Source: a virus
IMG/VR virus record: IMGVR_UViG_3300028800_000109
Coordinates: 1-56,568 of that record
Length of the DNA: 56,568 nucleotides
Strand: one strand, 5' to 3'
This document shows, one piece after another, positions 14,672 through 23,500 of the stretch. The position numbers and the translations under genes are program-made. The notes beneath the pieces were generated by a model. The model saw nothing but the letters and a program-made list of their open reading frames with translations. It did not search any database and had not been told where the DNA came from. How positions within the stretch are numbered: position 1 is the stretch's first letter; every line of letters begins with the position of its first letter.

Positions 14672-15842
14672 GCGGCGCGGCCACCGGCCAGACCCGCGCA
14701 TCGTCCACGGGCTGACGAAGGCGTTGGCCGCCTGCGGCCATGACGTCTACGTCTCGAACGTGTCGCCCGGCACCAGGCCGCCGCAGGTCTACGACGGCAT
14801 CGACGTGGCGATCGAGATCAACCAGCCGCGCGACGAGGCTGTCCCGGCCGACATCGTTCATATCGCGTGGGTGCAGGACTACGTGCAGGGCGAGGCCCCC
14901 GACTTCGGGGCGGCGTGCTGCGGCCAGGACCTCATTTACACGTTCGGCGACGGGCCGCTGATCGGCGCACCCAGCGACCGCTGGCCGAACTGCGCCGGTT
15001 CGCTGCTGACCGCCGCCGACGAGCAGCTGATGGCTAGGGCGCCGTCGCCGCCGCCCGACCTTGATTTCTCGATCGTCGGCTTCATCCCGCCGTCGGGCGA
15101 CGACTGGTGGATTCCGCGCTCAAACTTCGACAACTGGTCCGACCACATCCTCGAGCTGTTCGCCGAGATGCGGAAGGCTATGGAGGGGGGCTACGGGGCA
15201 CTGCAGGGCTCGTTTGCGCCGGTCGCGGGCATGGACAGCATGCGCAACGTTCTGCGCGCCTGCGCGGCCCGCTGGGGCCAGGACGGGGCATTCGCGGACA
15301 AGCTATGGGGCCACTTCGAGCCGGCGGCCGGCAAGTTCATGCACGAGTACGCACGGCTGATGGACAGGCGGCTGCTGGCCGACCTTGCGCTCGGCGTCTC
15401 CGAGAGCGTCGAGTTCCGGGGCTGGCACTGGGACACGCACCCGAAATACGCGCGCTGGGCGCGGCCGCACGTGGCCGACGACGAGACCGTGCTTCGGACT
15501 TACGAGCGCTCGCGGATTACGCTGCACAACAACATCTTCGGGTTCGCGCTGCACACCCGCGTGCTGGAGGCGATGGCCGTCGGCACCTTCGTTATGGCCC
15601 ATCCATCACCCAACCCGCACGCCGCCGGCCGCATATCCGAGACCTTCATGCCGGGACTGCATTACGGCGAGTACACGCCGGAATCGTTTGCGGAACAGGC
15701 GCGCGAATGGCTCGACGACGACGAGGCTCGTGTCATAGCGGCGATCGGCGCGCAAAAGATCGTGCGCGACCGGCACTTGTGGAAACATCGCGCGCGGCAG
15801 ATACTCCGCGACCTCGGAATCAAGGGGGCAGCGGCGGCATGA
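14652..15842 (+). CDS. glycosyltransferase, CgeB-like (GT-B fold)
   Basis: A 396-residue protein. The N-terminus MRFLLNERRGHRPDPRIVHGLTKAL suits a GT-B N-domain. The C-terminal segment SRITLHNNIFGFALHTRVLEAMAVGTFVMAHPSP (residues about 283-317) matches the CgeB and GT1-type donor-binding region, with an E in the R-x-LEAMA motif. It should transfer a nucleotide-activated sugar, and the adjacent HldE/GmhA-like pair suggests a heptose donor. It overlaps the gmhA tail by 20 bases. Confidence 0.78.
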   Translation: MRFLLNERRGHRPDPRIVHGLTKALAACGHDVYVSNVSPGTRPPQVYDGIDVAIEINQPRDEAVPADIVHIAWVQDYVQGEAPDFGAACCGQDLIYTFGDGPLIGAPSDRWPNCAGSLLTAADEQLMARAPSPPPDLDFSIVGFIPPSGDDWWIPRSNFDNWSDHILELFAEMRKAMEGGYGALQGSFAPVAGMDSMRNVLRACAARWGQDGAFADKLWGHFEPAAGKFMHEYARLMDRRLLADLALGVSESVEFRGWHWDTHPKYARWARPHVADDETVLRTYERSRITLHNNIFGFALHTRVLEAMAVGTFVMAHPSPNPHAAGRISETFMPGLHYGEYTPESFAEQAREWLDDDEARVIAAIGAQKIVRDRHLWKHRARQILRDLGIKGAAAA

Positions 15843-16030
15843 CTCACGAGGTTATCGTTAAGTTCGGCGGCGAGCAGTTGCCGCCCGACGAGCGCAACGC
15901 GCTGCTGATGGCGTTCGAGCGCCAGGCGCGGGCTCTCACGGGCCGCGACGTGCGGGTCTACATGGACCGCATGGGCGACGACTCCAAGCTTCGGGTGGCG
16001 ATGACGCCGGAGCAGAGGGCTAACCTGTGA
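15839..16030 (+). CDS. small hypothetical protein
   Basis: A 63-residue protein from ATG 15839, overlapping the glycosyltransferase stop by 4 bases. The pattern HEVIVKFGGEQLPPDERNAL...LTGRDVRVYMDRMGDDSKLR is a small alpha/beta fold. No family recognised. The stop overlaps the next GTG. Confidence 0.58.
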   Translation: MTHEVIVKFGGEQLPPDERNALLMAFERQARALTGRDVRVYMDRMGDDSKLRVAMTPEQRANL

Positions 16031-16314
16031 ACATCGTCGCGGTATGCCTGTCGATGCTGTTGCTGATGGCGGCGTTGGCGTTCGCGCTGTTTATCTTTCT
16101 CGGCGGGGTATTTTACTGGATTGAACACTTCCAAGCATGGCGCACCGGCAAACCGCGTCAAAACTTGTTCAACTATCAGATTGGCGACGAGGAACCGACG
16201 ATCGACTATGCGGGCGTACACCGCGCCGCCAACGAGGCGTTCAAGCGAGAAGCCCAAAAGATCATTGCGCGCCAGCGCGCCGAGCATCCCGAGCTGTGGG
16301 GAGACACAGCGTGA
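16027..16314 (+). CDS. small membrane protein with one N-terminal transmembrane helix
   Basis: A 95-residue protein with a GTG start overlapping the previous TGA. Residues 3-33 are hydrophobic (AVCLSMLLLMAALAFALFIF). The rest is charged and soluble, ending in AFKREAQKIIARQRAEHP. Probably anchored in the inner membrane with the C-terminus facing the cytoplasm. Function unknown. Confidence 0.58.
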   Translation: MNIVAVCLSMLLLMAALAFALFIFLGGVFYWIEHFQAWRTGKPRQNLFNYQIGDEEPTIDYAGVHRAANEAFKREAQKIIARQRAEHPELWGDTA

Positions 16315-16550
16315 AGATCCACGATGCCATCGCCGCGCTCGAAGAGTACGTCTCCGCGCTGGAAAGCCAGACGAAGGCGCAGGATGAGCTAATCGTCCTG
16401 CTTCAGCGCGGCAGCGCCGCTCGCGACGAGATCATCTCCTGCCACGAGAGCACCATCGCCTCGCAGCGCCAGATCATCGACATCCTGCGGGCGCAGGCCA
16501 ACGTCGAGGGCTGGCAGCCGCCGGCAACAACCGAACCGATGGCGCATTAA
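16311..16550 (+). CDS. small coiled-coil protein
   Basis: A 79-residue protein starting at GTG 16311 (4-base overlap). Residues 5-60 follow a heptad pattern (IAALEEYVSALESQTKAQDELIVLL, then STIASQRQIIDILRAQ). No family recognised. It is translationally coupled to the upstream membrane protein. Confidence 0.55.
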   Translation: MKIHDAIAALEEYVSALESQTKAQDELIVLLQRGSAARDEIISCHESTIASQRQIIDILRAQANVEGWQPPATTEPMAH

Positions 16551-16566
16551 AAAAAGGACTACCGCG

Positions 16567-17712
16567 ATGACATCCCAAATGCCGGACCTTCTGGAGCACA
16601 TCGTCGACCCGTACGACCTCGAGCTTGATGGCACGAAGGTCGGCTGGTGGCGCGACCGCGTGCTCGCATGGGAGCGCGGCGAGAAGATCGCGCCGATCAC
16701 GATGGACGTGGCGTGGACCCGCCAGTGCAACGCCGCCTGCGTGTTCTGCTACGCGACGCTGCAGGCGAGCGAGGGCGAGAAGATCGAGCTGCGCCACGCC
16801 AAGCAGTTCCTCGAGGACGCGGCCGAGATAGGCGTCAAAGGCGTTTCTCTCATCAGCGACGGCGAGAGCACGGTCGTGCCCTGGTACGAGGAGAGCATCG
16901 AACACGCGGCGAAATGCGGGCTCAAGGTCGGTATCGGCACCAATGGCGTCCGCCTCAAGCGCAAGGTGCTGGAGCGAATCCTCCCGCATGTGTCCTACCT
17001 GCGCTTCAACTTCTCCGCCGGCGACCTTGGCCGATACAAGGAGATCATGGGGCTCAAGGAGCGCGACTACCACCAGGTGATCCAGAACGTGAAGGACGCG
17101 ATGGACATCAAGCGCACGCTCGGGCTGCCGGTCACGATCAACATGCAGATGGTCACCATGCCGTCGTTCCACGACCAGATCGTGCCGCTGGCAAAGCTAG
17201 CCAAGGATATCCGGCCCGACTATCTCATCTACAAGCACTGCGCGGACGACAGCGCCCACCACCTCGGCGTCGACTACCGCGAGTACGACAAGTGCTTCCC
17301 GTTCTTCCAGGAGGCGCAGGGCTACGCCGACGACACGTTCCGCGTCGTCGTCAAGTGGAGCCGCATCGAGAACGAGGGCAAGCGCGCCTATTCGAAGTGC
17401 TTCGGCCCGCCGTTCATCCTGCAGATGTCGGGCAACGGGCTGATCGCGCCGTGCGGCTTCCTCTTCAACAAGGAATTCTCGGCGTTCCACATCGGCAACA
17501 TCGTGCGCGAGCGCTTCCGCGACATCTTCAACTCGCCGCGGTACGACGAGGTGCTCAGCTATCTCGCCAGCGACTACTTCAACCCGCAGAAGCGATGCGG
17601 GGCTAACTGTCTTCAACACAACACGAACGACTGGCTGTTCAAGTACAAGGCCGGGCAGGTGCCACTCGCGCCGGCGGGTACACCGGAGCCGGCGCACTCG
17701 GAGTTCATCTAA
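16567..17712 (+). CDS. radical SAM enzyme with SPASM-type C-terminus
   Basis: A 381-residue protein preceded by AAAGGAC. CNAACVFC (C54, C58, C61) is the CX3CX2C cluster that binds the SAM-cleaving 4Fe-4S centre. A glycine-rich SDGEST (about 98-103) and TNG (about 124-126) follow. The C-terminal part contains SKCFGPPFILQMSGNGLIAPCGFLF, HIGNIVRERFRDIFNS and a terminal CGANC, as in SPASM auxiliary-cluster enzymes that modify peptides or sugars. The substrate cannot be read from sequence. Its place between sugar and TPP-enzyme genes suggests a carbohydrate or virion modification role. Confidence 0.85.
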   Translation: MTSQMPDLLEHIVDPYDLELDGTKVGWWRDRVLAWERGEKIAPITMDVAWTRQCNAACVFCYATLQASEGEKIELRHAKQFLEDAAEIGVKGVSLISDGESTVVPWYEESIEHAAKCGLKVGIGTNGVRLKRKVLERILPHVSYLRFNFSAGDLGRYKEIMGLKERDYHQVIQNVKDAMDIKRTLGLPVTINMQMVTMPSFHDQIVPLAKLAKDIRPDYLIYKHCADDSAHHLGVDYREYDKCFPFFQEAQGYADDTFRVVVKWSRIENEGKRAYSKCFGPPFILQMSGNGLIAPCGFLFNKEFSAFHIGNIVRERFRDIFNSPRYDEVLSYLASDYFNPQKRCGANCLQHNTNDWLFKYKAGQVPLAPAGTPEPAHSEFI

Positions 17713-17713
17713 G

Positions 17714-18049
17714 ATGAAGGAACAGACCGTATTCCTCGACGCCAACCAGTCGCGTCCCATCCAGCCGCACATGATCATCGATCGCGACTGGTGCAAGAAC
17801 GCGAAGGCCGACTTCGCGCAGGACCTCGTGCGCTCGGCGATGTTGCAGCCGAAGTTCGGCGCGGAGCGCGAAAACTACCAAGCGCTGGGCCTTTTGTCGA
17901 TCAATGAGATCGTCAAGCGCGCGTGCGACTTGTCCGAGGCAACGTTCTCCGAGTTCGAGAGGCGCGGTTGGCTGATGCCGATTCCGCTCTACCACGACCT
18001 CATCAAGCAGCTCGAGAGCGAGTCGACGACGCGGACGCCGGGGTTCTGA
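17714..18049 (+). CDS. hypothetical protein
   Basis: A 111-residue protein two bases after the radical SAM stop. It is mostly helical, with FAQDLVRSAMLQPKFG and a C-terminal LYHDLIKQLES. No family recognised. Close spacing suggests it is co-expressed with the radical SAM enzyme, possibly as a partner. The stop overlaps the next ATG as TGATG. Confidence 0.58.
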   Translation: MKEQTVFLDANQSRPIQPHMIIDRDWCKNAKADFAQDLVRSAMLQPKFGAERENYQALGLLSINEIVKRACDLSEATFSEFERRGWLMPIPLYHDLIKQLESESTTRTPGF

Positions 18050-18288
18050 TGGCCGGCATCAAGATCGAGGACCTGACGGTCCACACGAGCAGCGCCGCCA
18101 TCAAAGACGTGCTGCGCTGCCTGTTCACGCACGGGCCGACGTGGGACGGGAACATCCCATCGAAGGCCGCGCGCGACGGGCTCCAAAAGCTCGGCCTCGT
18201 CGAGCACGAGTTCGGCTTCGCGTGGCTCACGCGCGACGGTGTCGAGATGTGCATCAACCTCGGCTACGGGCCGGCGAAGTCGCGCTGA
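18049..18288 (+). CDS. small hypothetical protein, winged-helix-like
   Basis: A 79-residue protein with IKDVLRCLFTHGPTWDG, then LGLVEHEFGFAWLTRDGVEMC, the look of a small winged-helix domain (helix, turn, helix, beta wing). Such domains bind DNA or protein. No named family. Coupled to the previous gene by a one-base overlap. Confidence 0.55.
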   Translation: MAGIKIEDLTVHTSSAAIKDVLRCLFTHGPTWDGNIPSKAARDGLQKLGLVEHEFGFAWLTRDGVEMCINLGYGPAKSR

Positions 18289-18336
18289 TGTTGCCGTGGC
18301 CAGCCAAAGCGGACGCCGGAAAAAGGAGTTCATCTG

Positions 18337-19200
18337 ATGGTTAAGACGCTTCTACGCCAGGACGGCCGCACGTTCCGCCTCGGCCGCAACAGGCCGATCG
18401 CGCGAGGCCCGCGGCTGAGCCTGCGCAACTATGTGATGGCGTCGTTCCTGGGCGCACCATTGGAGATCGACTACAGCGCCAAAGCAGCGGGCGTGCTTTC
18501 AAAAATCTTCAAGAACGATACGCTCGGAAACTGCACGGCCGCAGGCGCCTTCCACATTGACGGCGTACTGTTAAGCAATGCCGGGTTGCCGGTCAGCGAC
18601 CTGACGGATGACGCCGTCATCAAGTTCTATTCGGCCACAACCGGTTATGATCCAAGCCAAACGAAATCCGATGGCACGAATCCGACCGATAATGGCGGGG
18701 ACGAGCAGACGGTCCTCAACTACTGGAGGCAGTACGGGCTTACTGGCGACGGCCAGCACAAGATCGAAGCGTCGATCTCAATCGATGGCACGAACGCTAG
18801 CGAATGCCGGGCCGCAAACTGGCTATTTGAGAACCTTTATTTCGGTATCGAACTGCCGGACGCGTGGATAAACCCGTTCCCGTCGGCATCCGGGTTCACG
18901 TGGGACGTCGCCGGTGATCCCGATCCGCAAAACGGCCACTGCTTCATCAGCCCCGGCAAACACAGTGCCGACGGCATCGGCATCGATACATGGGGCATGC
19001 AGGGCAACGTAACGTGGCCTGCGGTCGCCAAGTACGCGTCGACGGCGAACCAAGGCGAGCTTTATTCCGTGCTCAGCCGCGACATCCTGTTCAAAGCGAC
19101 GACGAAGTCGCCGGGCGGCATCGATTGGAGTCAGCTCGTCGCAGACATCGAAAGCATGGAGAGGCTAACTTGCTGCCTCACTGGACGCCGGAAAAGCTGA
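18337..19200 (+). CDS. papain-like cysteine peptidase-fold protein
   Basis: A 287-residue protein with AAAAAGGAG upstream of the ATG. NDTLGNCTAAGAFHID places a candidate nucleophile Cys at residue 66, followed by a helix as in papain-type folds. A QNGHCFISPG segment supplies a candidate His (about 201), and GIDTWG follows (about 216-221). The fold is common in phages and bacteria as uncharacterised C1-like proteins. Peptidase activity is inferred. Its 3' end overlaps the next gene by 31 bases. Confidence 0.62.
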   Translation: MVKTLLRQDGRTFRLGRNRPIARGPRLSLRNYVMASFLGAPLEIDYSAKAAGVLSKIFKNDTLGNCTAAGAFHIDGVLLSNAGLPVSDLTDDAVIKFYSATTGYDPSQTKSDGTNPTDNGGDEQTVLNYWRQYGLTGDGQHKIEASISIDGTNASECRAANWLFENLYFGIELPDAWINPFPSASGFTWDVAGDPDPQNGHCFISPGKHSADGIGIDTWGMQGNVTWPAVAKYASTANQGELYSVLSRDILFKATTKSPGGIDWSQLVADIESMERLTCCLTGRRKS

Positions 19201-19763
19201 TCGCGTTCGAGAAAGACCTCGAGGAGACGTTTAACCGCGGAGAGATTCGCGCGCCGCTTCACCTCGCGGGCGGCAACGAGCGCAACTTGATTTCGCTATT
19301 TCAAGGTATCAGGCCGCAGGACTGGGTGTGCGGCACGTGGCGGGCCCACTATCACTGCCTGCTCAAGGGCGTGCCCGCCGACGAGCTCAAGGCGGCCATT
19401 GTCGCCGGCCGCTCGATTGCGCTGTGCTTCAAGGAGCAGCGCGTGATCTGCTCGGCAATGGTCGGTGGCATCATCCCGATCGCGCTCGGATTGGCGTGGG
19501 CGATCAAGCACCGCGGCCTCGACGAGAAGGTCTGGTGCTTCATCGGGGACATGTCTGCCACGACTGGTATTGCCTACGAGAGCATGAAGTACCGCGACGG
19601 ATTCGGATTTCCGCTCAACCTCGTCATCGAGGACAACCTTAAATCGGTCGACACCGACACCCACGAAGTTTGGAACAACCGCGAGTTCTGCAGCCACGAT
19701 GGGCACTATGAGTACGAGTTGCCGCACAAGCATGTCGGCACTCGGAAATGGGTTTCATTGTGA
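19170..19763 (+). CDS. TPP-dependent enzyme, E1-alpha-like subunit (shortened)
   Basis: About 197 residues from TTG 19170, chosen because GGAGAGG lies just upstream and no ATG fits. The segments HLAGGNERNLISLFQGI, TWRAHYHCLLKG and MVGGIIPIALGLAWA match the alpha subunit of 2-oxoacid dehydrogenase E1 enzymes. GDMSATTGIAYESMKYRDG...VIEDN is the TPP-Mg motif (GDx then about 26 residues then N). It is far shorter than normal E1-alpha (about 330). The next gene is a matching beta-like half. The reaction is unknown. Confidence 0.75.
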   Translation: MLPHWTPEKLIAFEKDLEETFNRGEIRAPLHLAGGNERNLISLFQGIRPQDWVCGTWRAHYHCLLKGVPADELKAAIVAGRSIALCFKEQRVICSAMVGGIIPIALGLAWAIKHRGLDEKVWCFIGDMSATTGIAYESMKYRDGFGFPLNLVIEDNLKSVDTDTHEVWNNREFCSHDGHYEYELPHKHVGTRKWVSL

Positions 19764-19773
19764 GGACAGCGAG

Positions 19774-19792
19774 CCAGCCCCGTCGCGGCTGG
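19774..19792 (+). other. short GC hairpin between the two TPP-enzyme genes
   Basis: CCAGCC (19774-19779) pairs with GGCTGG (19787-19792) around a 7-base loop, 10 bases after the alpha-like gene. No T-tract follows, so it is not a typical terminator. It may modulate expression of the downstream half. Confidence 0.3.
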
Positions 19793-19847
19793 TCATGTCT
19801 CGTCTCGTGGCGTCACGACGGAACATGGCTCGCACGGAAACAATAAG

Positions 19848-20411
19848 ATGAACCAGCCGGTCACTGCAAGCTATCATGAGGAGTTGTGTTGGGCGATGCG
19901 TTGGCTCGCCGAGCAGCCGGACACGCATTTTTTCGGCCAGGGCGTCGGCACCACCGGCACGTCGATGTCGGACACCTTCAAGTACGTCCCGGCCGACAGG
20001 CGCACCGAGGTGCCCGTTTTCGAGGAGGTGCAGGTCGGCATGTGCGTGGGCATGAGCCTGCACGGCGTCGTCCCCGTCTGCGTCATCCCGCGCTGGAACT
20101 TCGCGCTGCGCGCCGCCGACCAGATCATCAACCACATGGACCGGCTGCCGATATACTCCGCCGGTGCCTGGCGGCCGAAAGTCATCCTGCGAATCGCCGC
20201 GCCAAGCACGCACCCGTTCAACCCGGGGGCGCAGCACGACGGCGACTTCACGGACGCTTTTCACATGATGTTGCGCGAGACCGTCGTGCATGACCTGGAC
20301 GATGCCGCCGACGTCGTTCCGGCCTACCAGCGGGCTTACGGCCGGGAACGCAGCACGATCCTTGTGGAACACACCCACCTCTACCGGAACGCGCGGGCCG
20401 CTGCCGGCTGA
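19848..20411 (+). CDS. TPP-dependent enzyme, E1-beta/transketolase pyrimidine-binding domain
   Basis: A 187-residue protein. The pattern EELCWAMRWLAEQPDTHFFGQGV, then VPVFEEVQVGMCVGMSLHGVVPVCVIPRWNFALRAADQI, matches the transketolase pyrimidine-binding (E1-beta N-terminal) domain, with the conserved Glu (FEE) that activates TPP. The usual C-terminal domain is missing. With the upstream alpha-like gene it could form a minimal TPP enzyme for aldehyde transfer or decarboxylation. In this island the product may be an activated sugar or aldehyde. Confidence 0.76.
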   Translation: MNQPVTASYHEELCWAMRWLAEQPDTHFFGQGVGTTGTSMSDTFKYVPADRRTEVPVFEEVQVGMCVGMSLHGVVPVCVIPRWNFALRAADQIINHMDRLPIYSAGAWRPKVILRIAAPSTHPFNPGAQHDGDFTDAFHMMLRETVVHDLDDAADVVPAYQRAYGRERSTILVEHTHLYRNARAAAG

Positions 20412-20420
20412 CGGCGACTT

Positions 20421-20446
20421 TTCTACTGACCGTCCATACTATCGAA
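20421..20446 (+). promoter_or_regulatory. repeated late promoter-like element, copy 2
   Basis: Identical to the 26-bp elements at 6171-6196 and 36662-36687. It lies 72 bases upstream of the long fibre gene, between two gene blocks. A partly conserved AACGCAAT follows downstream, as in the other copies. Confidence 0.75.
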
Positions 20447-20517
20447 TACGCCCAAAATAACGCAATCATCGCGCGGCGCGCGCTCGGCCGCAGCATCGCG
20501 ATGACTTGTGGGATCTG

Positions 20518-23500
20518 ATGGCCAACGACATCGTCCTTAACCCCTCGACCGGCGTTTCCGTCACCTCCACGTTCGCGGTCGACCTCGTCGGTACTGGCCT
20601 CTTCCAGCCGGTCAAGATTCAGCTTGGCACGAGCGGCGTCGACAACGGCTTGGTCAACGTTTCGAATCCGCTGCCGGTCACAGGCACGATGGCGGTCACC
20701 GGCAGCGTCGCGATTTCCGGCACGGTCCCGGTCGCGGGCTCGGTGGCAGCGAACGTCTCCGGCACCGTCAGCGTTGGCGCGGCGCCGCCAGTCACGGGCA
20801 CCGTGCAGGTGTCTGGTCCCGTCAACGTCTCTGGCACGGTCACGGCGCTCGCCTCGATCAGCGTGTCGCTGGGCGCGGTGTCGGGCACTGTCTCGATCTC
20901 CGGCCCGGTCAACATCACCGGCAGCGCGCAGGTCTCGGGCACGGTATCGCTGAGCGGCGTCGTCGGCGTCACCGATGCGCTCGCCGCTTACACGACAGCC
21001 CAGCCGAGCGTGACGGTCACCGGCCTCGTCGTGCGCGTGGCCGGCTCGGCACCTGTTTCGGGTACCGTCACCCTCAATCCAGGCGCGAGCGTCTCGGCAA
21101 TCGTCTCTGGCACTGTCTCGATCACTACCGGGACGGTCTCGGTGTCGGGCCCCGTCAACGTTTCGGGCACGCTGACCGTCAGCAGCGGGCTGTCGGTCGC
21201 GGCTTCGGGCACCGTCAGCGTCAGCGGCGTGGTCGCGGTGACGGACGCCGTCGCCGGCTATACCGCGGCGGCGCCGACGGCGACCGCCACCGGCATCATC
21301 GCGCGCATTGCCGGCTCGGTCCCCGTCTCGGGCACTGTCACCGTCAACAACAGCATTTCGGTCACGATCCAACAGGGCGCAAGCGTTTCGGCCGTGGTCA
21401 GCGGCACCGTGTCGGTAGCGACCGGCACCGTGTCGATCTCCGGCTCGGTGCTGGCGTCGGGCACGGTTTCGATCGTTGCCGGCGCGAGCGTCACCGCCGC
21501 CGTCAGCGGCAGCGTCTCGTTGATCGGCGTGGTCCCGACCACCACGCAGGCTCAAGCGACCGGCCAGCTCGTCTGGCTTGCGCCGACGCAGACGATTGTC
21601 GCCACGGGCTCGGTTGCGGTCTCGGGCTCAGTGCCCGTGTCGGGCACGGTGACAATCAACAACGGCGCGAGCGTCACCATCCAGCAAGGCGCTTCGGTCG
21701 GCGCCGTGGTCTCGGGCACCGTCTCGATTACCACCGGCACCGTGAGCATTTCCGGCACGCTCGCCATCTCCGGAACCGTCGGCATACCGCCAGGGCTTTC
21801 GGTGACGGCCGCCGTCAGCGGTACCGTCTCCGTCGGCGGCGTAGTGGCCGTCACCGATGCGGCTGCGCTCTACACGACGGCGGCGCCGACAGTAAACGCC
21901 ACCGGCGAGGTCGTGCGGGTAGCGGGCACGCTGACCGCCGTCGTCAGTGGCACAGTCAACGTTTCCGGCTCCGTCCAAGTCAGCGGCACCGTCTCGGCGG
22001 GCGTCTCCGGCACCATAAGCGTCGCCGGCGGCTCAGTCGGCGTCTCCGGCACCGTCACCATCAACCCCGGAGCAAGCGTTTCGGCCGTGGTCAGCGGCAC
22101 CGTGAGCATCGCCACGGGCACTGTCTCGCTGTCGGGCCCGACCTACGTCACGACGCAGGTTGCGCAGACCGGCGAGGTCGTTTGGCTCGCGCCTTCTCAG
22201 ACCGTCATCGTCTCGGTCTCGGTCACGGTCACGGCCACGATCAGCGCCATCCCAACGGTCACCACGCAGACGGCAGCGACCGGCGCGCTCATGTGGCTCG
22301 CGCCGACCCAAACGGTTGCCGTCTCTGGCACCGTGAGCGTGGCCACGGGCACGATCTCGGTCTCGGGTCTCAACTTCACGACGACGCAGGCGAACGTCAC
22401 CGGGCCGGTTGTTTGGCTCGCTCCCTCGCAGACGATGATCGTCTCGGTGTCGGTCTCTGCCGCGATCTCGACGACGGCTCTGGCGTCGACGACGCAGGTG
22501 GCCGTCACCGGCAACATCACCTGGCTCGCTCCTACCCAGACGATCAGCGCAGCCGTTACCGGCAACGTCGGCGTCTCGGGCACGCTCACGATCGCCACCG
22601 GCGTCGTCAACGTCTCGGGCACCGTCAGCCTCAACCCGGGCGCGAGCGTCACGATTCAGCAGGGTGCCAGCGTCACCATCCAACAGGGCGCGTCGGTCTC
22701 GGCCGTCGTCTCCGGAACGGTCACTGTAGCCACCGGCACCGTCACCGTGAGCGGTGTCGCCGCGGTCACGGACGCGGTCGCGCTCTACACGACGGCGGCC
22801 CCGGCGGCGGGCGCCAGCGCGATCGTTGCGCGCATCGCCGGCAGCGTGCCCGTGTCGGGCACCGTCGTCGTCAGCGGCGGCGTGTCGGTCACCATCCAGC
22901 AAGGGGCTTCCGTCTCGGCGGTCGTCAGCGGCACCGTCACCGTCAACAGCGGTGCGTCGGTCACAATCCAGCAGGGCGCGTCGGTAACGATCCAGCAGGG
23001 CGCGAGCGTGTCTGCGGTCGTGTCGGGCACGATCTCGATCACGACGGGCACAGTCGCCATCGCGGGCTCTGTCCTGGTGAGCGGCACCGTCTCCATTTCG
23101 GGCGGCGGCGGTGGTGGCGCCGGCCCGACCGTTACTACTCAGGTCGCGAGCACCGGCCAGCTCGTCTGGCTGGCACCAACCCAAACGATCAGCGTCGCGC
23201 TGACCAGCACGGCCGTGGCCACGACCACGCAGGTGGCGGCGACGGGCGCCGTCGTCTGGCTGGCTCCTTCGCAGACAATCATCGTGTCGGGCGCGGGCGC
23301 CGGGCCGACGACCACGACTCAGGCCGCGGTCACGGGCGCGCTCGTTTGGCTCGCGCCGACCCAGACCGTCTCGGCCGCCGTCAGCGGCTCGGTGTCGGTC
23401 ATCAACACCGTCACCGTGTCCGGCACCATCACCCAGATCGGCGCCGGCGCAACGACAACGCAGGCGGCAGCCACCGGCCAAATAGTCTGGCTTGCACCAA

